A stretch of DNA of 64,000 nt from RYN-230 sp963717125 (GCA_963717125.1 CAVQVG010000007.1:310001-374000), one strand, 5' to 3'. Positions 16,237 to 24,797 are shown, counted from the stretch's first letter. Notes: a model not told the origin generated them from the letters alone. Numbers and translations: made by a program.

Positions 16237-17007
16237 TTATGTGCTGAGGAAATCCTCGATCCGGGTGATGGTGTCTGCGGTGTTGGTGTGAACGTGGCCA
16301 GTCATGCCGAGTGACTCGGCGGCGGTTACGTGGCCGGGTGTGTCGTCGACAAACAGGGCGTCGCCAGGGCTGGCCTGGAGCCGTTGCAGGGCGACCTGGT
16401 AGATGCGCGGGTCGGGCTTGGCGTACCCGGTTTCGCACGACAAGACCATCTCGTCGGCGATGCCCAGCATCCCGGTTTGGGACATCCTGGCGCGGGCGCC
16501 TGGCCAGGCGTTGCTGACGATGGCGGTCTTGGCGCGGCCAGGAAGGCGGCGGAGAAGCGCCACCAGAGCCTGGTCCCAGGCTTCCCTGGATGCCAGGTCC
16601 TCCCGCAATTCCGCCAGCAGGGGCGAGCCGGCGCCGAGCCGGCTGGCGACGACGTCCCACCAGGCCGGTTCGCTTACCCGGCCAGTGAGCACCTGGTCGT
16701 CGCTTCCGCCGAACAGCGCACTGAGGAAGGCCTGCTGGGTGATCCCGAGGCGGGTGCTCCACGCGGCGGCAGCGGCCGGCAGGTAGTCAGGGATGAGCAC
16801 GCCGCCGACGTCGATCAAGATCGCTTTGCTGGCGGCGCGGGCAGCAGCGATATGGCCAAGGCGCCGCCGAGGGTCGGTCGCGCCAACGGCAGCGGGTGGG
16901 ATCGGCTGGGCGCTGGCGGTCTGTGCCGGGACGTCTGCGCCAGCCGCATCGAGGGAAGGGTTGAGGGATGACCAGGGCCGCCGCTCGATAAGCCGGCGTC
17001 CGCCCAT
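16237..17007 (-). CDS. HAD-superfamily hydrolase (subfamily IA-like)
   Basis: A 256-residue protein whose HAD core begins about residue 60. Motif I is AILIDVGGVLIPDY, with Gly in place of the second Asp, as in other GGVL-type members. The helical cap is LSALFGGSDD...AWWDVVASRL. Motif II is TAIVSNAWP, motif III is GYAKPDPRIYQ, and motif IV is ALFVDDTPGHV. These enzymes are usually phosphatases or dehalogenases. The first 55 residues look non-conserved, but I see no better start. It is divergent from the VOC gene at 17029, leaving only about 20 bases between. Confidence 0.85.
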   Translation of the reverse strand: MGGRRLIERRPWSSLNPSLDAAGADVPAQTASAQPIPPAAVGATDPRRRLGHIAAARAASKAILIDVGGVLIPDYLPAAAAAWSTRLGITQQAFLSALFGGSDDQVLTGRVSEPAWWDVVASRLGAGSPLLAELREDLASREAWDQALVALLRRLPGRAKTAIVSNAWPGARARMSQTGMLGIADEMVLSCETGYAKPDPRIYQVALQRLQASPGDALFVDDTPGHVTAAESLGMTGHVHTNTADTITRIEDFLST

Positions 17008-17028
17008 GCCGCCGGACTGGAGCTACCC

Positions 17029-17508
17029 ATGACAGAACCTGCGCCCAGCACCGATGCCGCCAAATTCCCTGCGCCCACCGAAGGCTTCCTGGTGGCGATG
17101 TTCATCACCGTCCGCAAGGTCGCTCGGTCCCGGGACTTCTACTCGCGCGTCCTGGGCGGCACCGTCGTCCTGGAGGAGAACCCGTGCACCGTCAAGCTGT
17201 CCAACTCGTGGATCATCATGAACCCGGGCGGCCCGCCCACCCCCGATAAGCCAGATATCTCGGTGGTCGACTACGAGCCTGGCAACACCACCTCGATCTT
17301 CCTGAACCTGCGGGTCGCCGACATCCAGGCCTGCTACGCGGACTGGACGGCGAAGGGGGCCGAGTTCGTCACACCGCCGATCGACCGCGGCGCGGAGATC
17401 CGCTGCTACCTGCGCGACCCGGACGGATACCTCATCGAGGTCGGCCAGTCCACCGGCCTGCTGCACGGCCAGTACGCCGCAAAGCGCCCGGAGGATCTCC
17501 CGGGCTGA
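17029..17508 (+). CDS. VOC-family (glyoxalase/bleomycin-resistance/dioxygenase fold) protein
   Basis: A 159-residue paired beta-alpha-beta-beta-beta protein. The first module contains FITVRKVARSRDFYSRVLGG and the second TSIFLNLRVADIQACYADW. The end has RCYLRDPDGYLIEVGQ, where the final Glu is the usual metal ligand. Members include glyoxalases, dioxygenases and resistance proteins; the substrate is not deducible. A GGAG site precedes the ATG. A second VOC gene follows about 90 bases downstream. Confidence 0.85.
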   Translation: MTEPAPSTDAAKFPAPTEGFLVAMFITVRKVARSRDFYSRVLGGTVVLEENPCTVKLSNSWIIMNPGGPPTPDKPDISVVDYEPGNTTSIFLNLRVADIQACYADWTAKGAEFVTPPIDRGAEIRCYLRDPDGYLIEVGQSTGLLHGQYAAKRPEDLPG

Positions 17509-17601
17509 GCGCTGACCTCGGCAATCACCTGGATGTTTGGCTGGTGCCAGGCGGCGGTAAAAGCGTTACCGGCACGGCTGGGCAATTCAGGGGAGACGGT
17601 G

Positions 17602-18234
17602 ATGAGTACGACCGAAGACCGCAGCAGCGACGCAAGCGGCACGGCAAGCGTCCGGAGCGTCAACCAGAAGCTCGAAGTGGTGATCATCGCAGTCTCGGAT
17701 GTCGACCGCGCGAAGGAGTTCTACGGGCGCCTCGGCTGGCGGCTGGACGTCACGCCGCCGACCGTCGTCCAGTTCACGCCGCCCGGTTCCGGGTGCTCGG
17801 TCCAATTCGGCGCGACCCTCACGTCGGCCGCGCCCGGGTCAGGCAAGGGGTACCTGATCGTCTCCGACATCGAGGCCGCACGGGACCAGTTGGTGGCCGC
17901 CGGCGTCGAGGTGAGCGAGATTTTCCACCGCGGCCCGGACGGCCCGGTCAGCGGTCCGGCTCCGGACCATCGCAGCTACGGCTCGTTCGTCTCGTTCAGC
18001 GATCCGGACGGCAACAACTGGCTGTTCCAGGAAGTCACGACCCGGCTTCCCGGGCGCATCGATGCGGTCGCGACGTCGTACGGCTCCGTGCGTGACCTGG
18101 CCAGCGCGATGCGGCGCGCGGAGGCCGCGCACGGCGAACACGAGAAGCGGATCGGCCACGCCGACGCGAACTGGCCCGACTGGTACGCCAGCTACATGCT
18201 GGCGGAGCAGGCCGGCACGGAACTGCCCCGCTGA
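17602..18234 (+). CDS. VOC-family protein with C-terminal extension
   Basis: A 210-residue protein. The VOC core (residues about 20-150) has KLEVVIIAVSDVDRAKEFYG, a substrate strand VVQFTPPGSGCSVQFG and SFSDPDGNNWLFQEV. About 55 extra residues follow, including EKRIGHADANWPDWYASYML. That tail resembles one I recall on other actinobacterial VOC proteins and could be an oligomerisation helix. The ATG at 17602 follows GGGGAG. It probably shares a transcript with the VOC gene at 17029. Confidence 0.85.
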   Translation: MSTTEDRSSDASGTASVRSVNQKLEVVIIAVSDVDRAKEFYGRLGWRLDVTPPTVVQFTPPGSGCSVQFGATLTSAAPGSGKGYLIVSDIEAARDQLVAAGVEVSEIFHRGPDGPVSGPAPDHRSYGSFVSFSDPDGNNWLFQEVTTRLPGRIDAVATSYGSVRDLASAMRRAEAAHGEHEKRIGHADANWPDWYASYMLAEQAGTELPR

Positions 18235-18255
18235 ACCACTAGGACGTGCTCGTTA

Positions 18256-18287
18256 ACCGCCTCGTCCGGGCGCCCGGACGAGGCGGT
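18256..18287. terminator. Perfect bidirectional terminator hairpin
   Basis: ACCGCCTCGTCCGGGC and GCCCGGACGAGGCGGT form a perfect 32-base palindrome between the convergent VOC and anti-sigma genes. It can stop transcription from both sides. Confidence 0.8.
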
Positions 18288-18314
18288 GCCGGGTACGCGC
18301 CAACCAAGCGCCCG

Positions 18315-19081
18315 TCATGTGGTGTGGAAGCTGGCGGTGGCCAGCACGGTGCCGTCGGTGGTGACTAGCCGCGCGCCGGTGAGCTGACCGTCGGTCCCGG
18401 GGGCGGGGCTGCCCCAGTAGCCGTGGCCATCGGTCAGCCGGAAGGAGCCGACCGTGGCGACGTGCCCGTCCCCGCTCTGCACCTGACAGAGCACGGTGCC
18501 GTTCCCCGAGGGCATGTCCACCGACATGTACAGCCACCGCGGACTGCCCTGGTAGTAGAAGATCTTTCCGACCGTCTGGTGGCTGGCGGACAGCAGCGCG
18601 GCGGAGTGCAGCGGGGTGCTGGCCGGAGATGAGGTGCCGTTACTCAGGCCCCACCCGCCCAGCCCGCCCACGACCACACCCAGCGCGACGGCCGCGACGG
18701 CCAGCATCCGCCGGGTTCGCCCGGCCGTGCGCGGCTGGCTGGCAGCCACCCGACCGGCGGCGGTCTGGCTGGCCGGCTGGCGGCCGACTGGGAACATCCG
18801 GCCGAGCCAGCTGGCCCGGCGGACGGGGCTCGGGCCGGCGCGGCCAGGCCGATGCGTTCCATCACCCGGCTCTCGAATCCCGCCGGGGGCTCCACGCTGG
18901 GCAGCAGTTCCAGCAGTCCCTCGCCCGTCATCGTCAGCTGGCGGACATTCTCGCGGCACGCATCGCAGTGATCCAGATGCGCGAGCGCCGCCGCCCGCTC
19001 ACGCCCGGTCAGTACACCGAGCGCCAGTTCGGCGGCCACGTCGGAGAATTCGCGGCAGCTCATCTCGCTGCGCTCACTCAT
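18315..19081 (-). pseudogene. RskA-type zinc anti-sigma factor, reading frame broken
   Basis: Two frames together give one anti-sigma factor. The first (start 19081) carries SCREFSDVAAELALGVLTGR and the zinc motif HLDHCDACREN (HxxxCxxC), then MERIGLAAP. The family pattern continues in another frame from about 18850 with RRASWLGRMFPVGRQ, a membrane helix (MLAVAAVALGVVVGGLGGWG) and an RskA-like outer domain ending FRLTDGHGYWG...VLATASFHTT. A single frameshift in GC-rich sequence at about 18790-18860 separates them. It could be real inactivation or a sequencing error. The start overlaps the sigma gene's end. Confidence 0.75.
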
Positions 19082-19664
19082 TGCCGGCCTCCTCCGGTAG
19101 GTAGGCGGCTCTCAGTTTCTGCATCCCGTCCCTGATCCGCGTTTTCGCGGTGCCCAGCGGGACATCCTCCGCGTCGGCGACCTGCCGCGCGGTCATGCCG
19201 TAGATACCGGCCATCGCGACGGCCCGGGCCTGCGCCTCGGGCAGCTGGCCCAGCGTGCGCCGCAGCTCCGCGGCGTTGTCATGCGCCACGGCCAGCCGTT
19301 CCGGCGTGTCGGTCACTGCGGTGAGGATAGCGGGCAGGTCGTCCGGATCCACCGGCGCGGACGTCCGCCCCCGGACGGCGTCCACGGCCAGGTTATGGGT
19401 GATTGTGGTCAGCCAGGTGCGCACCGAGCCGCGGCGTGAGTCGAACACCTGGGCATGTCGCCAGGCCTGCTCGAACGCCTGCTGGGCGACGTCTTCAGCC
19501 GTCGTGGTGTCGCCGGCGACGACCATCGCGACGCCGAACACGATCCGCTGAAAGCGGCGCACAAAGGCGAGCGACAGCTCAGCGTCGCCGGCGCCTAGTC
19601 CCGCCAGTAGCGTCTCATCCGGTAGCTGCTCAGCTGAGGTCCCCACTATTCGCACACAGTACAT
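19074..19664 (-). CDS. ECF sigma factor, SigK-like
   Basis: A 196-residue sigma-70 factor. Region 2 has FVRRFQRIVFGVAMVVAGDT, VAQQAFEQAWRHAQVFDSRR and SVRTWLTTITHNLAVDAVR. Region 4 has LPEAQARAVAMAGIYGMTAR, then QVADAEDVPLGTAKTRIRDG. Together with the adjoining RskA-type anti-sigma this matches the SigK/RskA arrangement known from mycobacteria. The two genes overlap by 8 bases. If the anti-sigma frameshift is real, the factor would lack its brake. Confidence 0.88.
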   Translation of the reverse strand: MYCVRIVGTSAEQLPDETLLAGLGAGDAELSLAFVRRFQRIVFGVAMVVAGDTTTAEDVAQQAFEQAWRHAQVFDSRRGSVRTWLTTITHNLAVDAVRGRTSAPVDPDDLPAILTAVTDTPERLAVAHDNAAELRRTLGQLPEAQARAVAMAGIYGMTARQVADAEDVPLGTAKTRIRDGMQKLRAAYLPEEAGNE

Positions 19665-19761
19665 ACGGGTGGCGGCCCGGAAAGGATTGGACCCGGGGCA
19701 GCTGAACGGGACAATTTCTGCTCCGGGTCATCCTGGGCGGGCCATCCGGCGACCACGCCCG

Positions 19762-20307
19762 CTAGCGCTGGGCGGGCCGCGGCTGGGCGCTGGCGGCCGG
19801 CTGGGCGCGGGCGGCCAGCACGATCGCGGCCACGGCGAGCACGGCCGCGCCGCCGAACTCCACCATCAGTGACGTGGTCGCGTCGGGGATGGCCAGGCTG
19901 TCCTGGAAGCCGAACAGCCCGACGCTCGCGCTGATCAGCAGCCCGACGGCCGTGCCGACCATCAGGACCGCCCCGGCGGCCAGCAGCACAGCCCGGCGAA
20001 GGGCGACGAGAAGCAACGCCAGCGCGATGCTCCCGATGCCCTGGGCCAGGAAGAGCGGCCCGATGACCGCGATGTTCCGGTAGCCCTCAGACCAGAGCTG
20101 CAGGTGGAGCACACCGGACCACACCATCAGCGCGGCGCCAAAGACGGCCAGCCCGGTGACGGCCCAGCGTGCGACCGGTGAGGTCAGCGAGGCCGGGCCG
20201 CGGGCCAGCCGCCGGGCCGCCCGGCGCGGCAGGCTGTCCGGCTGGCTGGCATCGCGGGCCGGGAGCAGGGTGTTCAGGTGATCGGTGCTGAGGTGATCGA
20301 TGTTCAT
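19762..20307 (-). CDS. Four-helix integral membrane protein
   Basis: About 181 residues from the ATG at 20307, which follows GGAGAAA. Four hydrophobic segments are visible: WAVTGLAVFGAALMVWSGVL, NIAVIGPLFLAQGIGSIALAL, AVLLAAGAVLMVGTAVGLLI and FGGAAVLAVAAIVLAA. The second half of helix 1 has VLHLQLW. I recognise the layout from small actinobacterial membrane proteins beside sigK-like loci, but no function is known. It lies about 20 bases downstream of a tiny membrane ORF. Confidence 0.75.
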   Translation of the reverse strand: MNIDHLSTDHLNTLLPARDASQPDSLPRRAARRLARGPASLTSPVARWAVTGLAVFGAALMVWSGVLHLQLWSEGYRNIAVIGPLFLAQGIGSIALALLLVALRRAVLLAAGAVLMVGTAVGLLISASVGLFGFQDSLAIPDATTSLMVEFGGAAVLAVAAIVLAARAQPAASAQPRPAQR

Positions 20308-20327
20308 CGTGTTTCTCCGTTTTCGTA

Positions 20328-20471
20328 TCAGGTAGCGGAATGCTGGAAGGTGACCCACAGCCCGTAGAGGGCGAACCCGCTGGCCACCACCGTCAGCACC
20401 CAGGCGGGCAGCCGCCGGTCATGCTGCTGGCGCCGCCGAACGACGTGACGGCCAGGCCGGTGAAGGCCCAC
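20328..20471 (-). CDS. Tiny membrane ORF
   Basis: A 47-residue frame from GTG 20471 has an Arg-rich start (VVRRRQQHDRRLPAW), then a clear membrane helix VLTVVASGFALYGLWVTFQH, and stops 20 bases before the next gene. The hydrophobic helix after a basic anchor looks real. Just upstream another frame reads GWAFTGLAVTSFGG, so the gene may be the 3' end of a longer, frameshifted membrane protein. Confidence 0.4.
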   Translation of the reverse strand: MGLHRPGRHVVRRRQQHDRRLPAWVLTVVASGFALYGLWVTFQHSAT

Positions 20472-20556
20472 CCGCTGACCGGCCGCCCGGCGAAATGCGG
20501 CGGCCGGTCAGCACCCGTGCCCGTGATCCGGGCTAGGAAGGTGGTCACTGCGGCAC

Positions 20557-21168
20557 TCAGCCCCAGCTGCCGCCGGAGCTGGAACTGGAGCTGGAGCCAG
20601 CACCGGAGGCCGGCGCCGTCGAGGCCGACGCACCGGTCGCCGAGTCGGCGGCGGTGATCTTCACCCCGGACGGAGCGACCAGCCACCACTTAGCGCCGAA
20701 GTTGTCGCTGCCCTGGCCGCTGGTCTGGCCCGGGCCGGAATCGCCGGCGAAGTAGTACAGCGCGTGACCGTCATAGGTCACCTGCTTGCCGCCGCCCGGC
20801 CGGGTGATCGTGCCCAGGTCGGCGGTCTTCGCGCCGCCCGAGGCGGTCAGGTGGCCCGTCGCCATCACCGGCGGCCACGCCCCGGCGCAGGCGCCGGTGC
20901 ACGTGGACTTGTTCATCCCGTCCGCGGCCCACAGGTACACCGCGCGCCCCGACCCGTTGGTCAGGAACGCTCCGGCCGAGCCGGCGTGCGCCTCGATCAC
21001 CGTTCCGGTAAGCGACGCGCCCGAGGTGCCCCCGCCGGCCGGGGTGGAACCCGTCGACGACCCGGCCGCGGTGCCGCACGCTGCGGCCAGCAGCCCGGCC
21101 GCCACCGGAACACCCAGCTTGACCGGCACCGGCAGCCGTGCCAGGAACGACTTGCCCATCTTCACCAT
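20557..21168 (-). CDS. Secreted lipoprotein with repeat of unknown function (Lipoprotein_15/COG4315 type)
   Basis: A 203-residue exported protein. The signal peptide ends in VAAGLLAAACGTAAG, a probable lipobox Cys near residue 31. Two copies of the family repeat follow: FLTNGSGRAVYLWAAD...CTGACAGAWPP and QVTYDGHALYYFAGDSGPGQ. The Yx(Y/F)xxD and CTGxC patterns are typical. The C-terminus is Ser/Gly-rich. Function in this family is unknown. It sits among membrane genes next to the SigK/RskA-like pair. Confidence 0.85.
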   Translation of the reverse strand: MVKMGKSFLARLPVPVKLGVPVAAGLLAAACGTAAGSSTGSTPAGGGTSGASLTGTVIEAHAGSAGAFLTNGSGRAVYLWAADGMNKSTCTGACAGAWPPVMATGHLTASGGAKTADLGTITRPGGGKQVTYDGHALYYFAGDSGPGQTSGQGSDNFGAKWWLVAPSGVKITAADSATGASASTAPASGAGSSSSSSSGGSWG

Positions 21169-21312
21169 CTCCTGTCCCGGGCGGTCACGACCCGCGGGTC
21201 CATGCCGCCCTGCGTCATTTGCTTGCCAGAACTCAGTACGGGCGAGACGCCGGGAGAGATTGGACAGTCGCCGTGAGGTACGTCACACCCCGCGCGTTTC
21301 GCGGGGCTGACA

Positions 21313-21352
21313 CGGAGGAGCCCCGGGCCCACTCGGGCCCGGGGCTCCTCCG
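21313..21352 (-). terminator. Strong terminator after the Rpf-like gene
   Basis: The sequence at 21313-21330 (ending GAGCCCCGGGCCC) pairs perfectly over 18 bases with 21335-21352 around the loop ACTC, 28 bases beyond the stop of the minus-strand gene at 21380. Confidence 0.8.
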
Positions 21353-21379
21353 GCTGGGTGACCTAGCACCCGGGGTGAA

Positions 21380-22024
21380 TCAGCACCCGTCGTAGGCAGA
21401 CCAGGCCGACGTGCCCGACTGGGCGTACTCCTTGGCGAAGGCCGCGTTCTGCTGGGCGACCGACGCGTTCTCCGGCAGCCCGGAGTAGCCGAGCGCCTGC
21501 CAGGTGGACGGCAGGAAGCCGTACAGGCCGCCCGCGCCGCTGGATCCGTTGACCGCCGACGCGTTCCCGCCGCTCTCCGCCTGGATCACGCAGCTCTGGA
21601 AGCTGCCCGACGCGCCGCTGTAGGACGCGGTGCTGCTGGCCGGCGACGCGGCCGGCGCGGCCGGAGCCGACGACGCGGCGGGCGCGGCCGGGGCAGCCGG
21701 AGCGGCCTGGACCGGCGCCGGGGCCGGGATGGCCGTCAGCGCGGCGTGCATGAGCCACGGCTTCACCTGGTGCGAGTCCGGCAGGGCCAGCTTCTGCCCG
21801 GCCTGGATCAGCGACGGGTTGTGCACGGTGTGCCGGTTGGCCCACCACAGCGCCGGCCAGTCGGCCGCCTTACCGAACTCGCGCTGGCTGATCGAGCTGA
21901 GCGTGTCGCCCGCCCGCACGGTGGCCTGGTGGCTGCTGTGGTGCGCAGCGCCGGGATGCAGCGAAACCGTGACCGCGATGAGGGTCTTCGCGGCGCCGCT
22001 ACCTGCAATACTGAAAAACGTCAT
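21380..22024 (-). CDS. LysM plus transglycosylase-like (Rpf-type) secreted protein
   Basis: A 214-residue exported peptidoglycan-active protein. A weak signal-like segment (AAKTLIAVTVSLHPG) is followed by a LysM domain at residues about 35-82 (TVRAGDTLSSISQREFGKAA ... IQAGQKLALP). An Ala/Pro linker leads to a C-terminal lysozyme-like domain with FQSCVIQAESGGNASAVNGS. There the Glu is the likely catalytic residue, as in resuscitation-promoting factors and SLT-type muramidases. The end is SGTSAWSAYDGC. Its long structured leader suggests RNA-level control. Confidence 0.85.
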   Translation of the reverse strand: MTFFSIAGSGAAKTLIAVTVSLHPGAAHHSSHQATVRAGDTLSSISQREFGKAADWPALWWANRHTVHNPSLIQAGQKLALPDSHQVKPWLMHAALTAIPAPAPVQAAPAAPAAPAASSAPAAPAASPASSTASYSGASGSFQSCVIQAESGGNASAVNGSSGAGGLYGFLPSTWQALGYSGLPENASVAQQNAAFAKEYAQSGTSAWSAYDGC

Positions 22025-22340
22025 GGCTTGTTACCTCCGAGGTTCGTTGCCATGCAAAGGCCCCGGCCGCGTGCTGCAATCACGCTTGGTCGGGGCCGCC
22101 TCGATCTACTCAGCGATAAGAGTCTGGTTACCCCCCGTAAACATGCGATCTCCATTCAGTGAGCGGCTGATGATGCGTCCGCCACCGTAAACCAGATTTT
22201 TGCCTAACGCCAAACCCGGGTGGCCGAACTCGCCCCGGGCGCGGTCGTTTCCGCTCGGCGAATATCGACCGGCATCAAGCCTCTGACCTGCGCAGATACG
22301 CACAGTAGCCGAAGCGGCGAAAAATCTCAGTGAATTTCAC
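22025..22340 (-). promoter_or_regulatory. Long structured 5' leader of the Rpf-like gene
   Basis: About 300 bases upstream of the start contain a GC-rich structured block: CTGGTTTAC (near 22190) facing GTAACCAG (near 22130). A terminator-like hairpin then lies just before the ribosome binding site CGGAGGTAAC. Actinobacterial rpf genes are often under a c-di-AMP riboswitch, but I cannot match that consensus here, so the leader is left unassigned. A short frame ending NGDRMFTGGNQTLIAE could be a leader peptide. Confidence 0.45.
22059..22097 (-). terminator. Leader hairpin next to the ribosome binding site
   Basis: GGCCCCG (22059-22065) pairs with CGGGGCC (22091-22097), with GCGTG and CACGC pairing inside. 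On the minus strand it precedes TTTGCATGG and the ribosome binding site, so it could act as an attenuator. Confidence 0.5.
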
Positions 22341-22417
22341 CCCGAGTCTCCACTCGTGCGCCTGCTGTGACATTTGGGACTGGACGGGCCGATAAGACAG
22401 CCGATAAAAATTGGTCT

Positions 22418-22450
22418 CCCGGCCCGGCAACTCGGGGTTGCCGGGCCGGG
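22418..22450 (-). terminator. Terminator after the ABC permease gene
   Basis: CCCGGCCCGGCAAC and GTTGCCGGGCCGGG form a perfect 14-base-pair stem with loop TCGGG, about 18 bases beyond the stop at 22468. Confidence 0.8.
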
Positions 22451-22467
22451 AGGCCTGCGCCGCGCGA

Positions 22468-24054
22468 CTACAGCTTGCTACGGATGGCGATCTGGCCGAG
22501 CTCGGGCAGCTTGCCTGCGGCCGCGATGGCGGCCAGCCGGGCGCCGGCCCAGGCCAGCACGCCGCCGTAGGCGGCCGCGCACAGCAGCAGCACCGGGATG
22601 CGCACCGCGTCCGCGACCGAGTGCGTGAACACCAGGGCCAGGATCACCGGCGTGCTGACCAGCGCCACGCCGAACAGACTGCTCATCGAGCCAGCGAACG
22701 CCTGGCCGCCGTAGCCGTCGGCGGCGTTCGGCACCGGGCTGCCCACCCGCTTCTGCACGGGGTACGGCACGCCGGCGGTCAGCAGGCTGCTCAGGCCCAG
22801 GGCCGCGCCGATGGCACACAGGTCGATGGCCACGCCCCAGAACCAGTCCCCCGGATGCCCGGCGAACGCGGCCAGGCCGACGGACAGCACCAGGGCCAGC
22901 GGCACCGCGATGACGGCCAGCGCCACGTTGTGCCCGGTGAAGTACCCGCGCAGCGTGCGAACCCCGCTCAGCGCGCTGGCTTCCAGGCCGAACGCGGGTC
23001 CGGTCAGGCCGATCGTGTTGGCCTGGAAGATGCACAGCATGATGCCCGCCAGCACCGCGCTGATGCTCAGCCCGATGTGGTAATTCGGCGTCCGGATCGT
23101 GCTGACCGACGCGGCCAGCATGACTACGCCGATGATGCACCAGCGGACGATCGCGCCGGGCTCGCGGCGCTGGTAGAGCAGGAACCGGGCGGCCACCGTG
23201 CCGCCGATGCCGAACCGGCCGAACGGCAGCGCCGCGCCGCGCACCTTGGACGACTGCGTGCTGGTGTCCACGGTGACCAGGGCGCGGCCGAGGGACCGGA
23301 TCCACAGCGCGCCGAGCACCAGGATGACGGCGGCCAGCAGCGCGAGCCGGAGCAGGGCGGTGCCCGCGTGGCCGTCGGAGGCGTCCTGGATGGCGTGCGC
23401 GGCCAGCCCGGGCGGCAGCCAGCGCAGCCACGTGTCGATGCCCTCGAACGTCCTCGTGGTGATCTTGCCCTCGGCGGCCAGCCTGGGCACCACCTGGGCG
23501 AACGTCTCGTACAAGGCGAAGATCGGGATGATCAGGAACGCGGCGAGGTCCTTGCCGCGCCGGGACCGCAGCAGCCCGGCCAGGCCGGTGGTGACGAACC
23601 GGGCCAGCGTGATGCAGAACAGCACCTGGAGCAGCACCGCCACGACCGCGACGAGCAGGCCGAGCGGGCCGCGGGCCAGCCCGACGGTGACGCCGAGCAG
23701 GCCGATCACGTTGGCCAGCGGCCAGGCGCCGGTGGCCGAGGCGGCCAGCAGGCCGACCGCGAGCGGCCGGGTGCGCAGCGGGTACAGCGCCAGCGTGGCC
23801 GGGTCCAGCGTGCCGTCCAGGCCGAACGCGAGCAGCGGCAGGATCAGCCAGCCGAACGCGAACACGGTGAACACGGCGGCGGTCTGGGTGACCGGCGCGC
23901 TCTGCCCGCGCAGCAGGGCCAGCGTGGCGAACGTGCCCAGCGCGACCAGCACGGCGAACGCCGTGCTGATCAGGAACGAGACCTTGGCCCGCCGGGACGC
24001 GCGCAGCGCGTTGGTCAGCAGCCGCAGCTTCAGCTGGACGAGGAGCCGAGCCAT
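22468..24054 (-). CDS. Large ABC exporter permease
   Basis: A 528-residue protein with roughly twelve hydrophobic helices, starting MARLLVQLKLRLLTNALRAS, typical of ABC-2-like permeases. A middle hydrophilic segment holds FEGIDTWLRWLPPGLAAHAI, a motif frequent in these exporters. The start lies inside the ATPase gene (25-base overlap), so the two are co-translated. No substrate can be inferred. Confidence 0.85.
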   Translation of the reverse strand: MARLLVQLKLRLLTNALRASRRAKVSFLISTAFAVLVALGTFATLALLRGQSAPVTQTAAVFTVFAFGWLILPLLAFGLDGTLDPATLALYPLRTRPLAVGLLAASATGAWPLANVIGLLGVTVGLARGPLGLLVAVVAVLLQVLFCITLARFVTTGLAGLLRSRRGKDLAAFLIIPIFALYETFAQVVPRLAAEGKITTRTFEGIDTWLRWLPPGLAAHAIQDASDGHAGTALLRLALLAAVILVLGALWIRSLGRALVTVDTSTQSSKVRGAALPFGRFGIGGTVAARFLLYQRREPGAIVRWCIIGVVMLAASVSTIRTPNYHIGLSISAVLAGIMLCIFQANTIGLTGPAFGLEASALSGVRTLRGYFTGHNVALAVIAVPLALVLSVGLAAFAGHPGDWFWGVAIDLCAIGAALGLSSLLTAGVPYPVQKRVGSPVPNAADGYGGQAFAGSMSSLFGVALVSTPVILALVFTHSVADAVRIPVLLLCAAAYGGVLAWAGARLAAIAAAGKLPELGQIAIRSKL

Positions 24055-24797
24055 GTCAGTCCCTCCTCACCGCTTGCCCGCGAACCGACCAGGTCGATGA
24101 ACGCCTGCTGCAGCGTCTTGCCGCCGCGCACCTGGTCGGTGGTCCCGGTCGCCACGATGTGACCCTGGTCGATGATGGACACGTGGTCGCAGACCTGCTC
24201 GACCAGCTCCATCACGTGGCTGGAGAACAGCACGGTCGAGCCGGAGCCGACGAACCGGGTCAGCAGCCGGCGGATCACGTCGGCGGACACCGGATCCACG
24301 CCCTCCAGCGGCTCATCCAGGAACAGCACCGCCGGATTGTGGATCAGCGCGCAGCCCAGCATGGCCTTCTTCCGCATGCCGGTGGAGTAGTCGGCCACCA
24401 GCCGCTTGGCGTCGTCGCTCAGGTCCAGCACGTCCAGCAGCTGGGTGGCCCGGGACCGCGCCTCGCTGGCCGGCATGCCGCGCAGCCGGCCGGCGTACTC
24501 CAGCAGCTCGGCCCCGCTCAGCCGCTCGAACAGCTGAGCCTCGGCCGGCACCACGCCCATGATGGCCTTGGCGGCCGGCGGATCGGCCCACACATCCCGC
24601 CCGTCAACCACAATCTGGCCGGCGTCCGGCCGGAGCAGCCCGGTCATCATCGACAGGGACGTGGTCTTGCCCGCCCCGTTCGGCCCGACCAGGCCGGCCA
24701 GCGAACCAGCCGCGATCTCCAGATCGATCCCGGCCACTGCCTCCTTCGCCCCGAAACTCTTGCGCAGTCCGCGCACTACGATGGCTGGCGCACCCAT
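24030..24797 (-). CDS. ABC transporter ATP-binding protein with atypical signature
   Basis: A 255-residue ATPase. Walker A is GPNGAGKTTSL (about residue 38), Walker B is AVLFLDEPLEGVDP and the H-loop is FSSHVMELVE. The signature loop reads YSTGMRKKAMLG in place of LSGGQ, as in the Bcr/drug- and lantibiotic-type exporter ATPases. It pairs with the overlapping permease at 22468. The upstream region to 24952 carries an AT-rich stretch likely to hold divergent promoters. Confidence 0.9.
   Translation of the reverse strand: MGAPAIVVRGLRKSFGAKEAVAGIDLEIAAGSLAGLVGPNGAGKTTSLSMMTGLLRPDAGQIVVDGRDVWADPPAAKAIMGVVPAEAQLFERLSGAELLEYAGRLRGMPASEARSRATQLLDVLDLSDDAKRLVADYSTGMRKKAMLGCALIHNPAVLFLDEPLEGVDPVSADVIRRLLTRFVGSGSTVLFSSHVMELVEQVCDHVSIIDQGHIVATGTTDQVRGGKTLQQAFIDLVGSRASGEEGLTWLGSSSS

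Noticed and set aside
22106..22303. Minus-strand 65-codon frame in the Rpf-like leader
   Set aside because: It lies inside the structured leader; only its last residues could be a leader peptide, so it is not listed as a gene.
22025..22340. c-di-AMP (ydaO-yuaA) riboswitch
   Set aside because: Expected from the rpf context, but the conserved blocks I know could not be aligned.
22411..24162. A 583-codon plus-strand open frame across the ABC permease gene
   Set aside because: It is Arg/Gln/Gly-rich and antisense to a protein with clear membrane helices and codon bias; GC-rich DNA gives such frames by chance.
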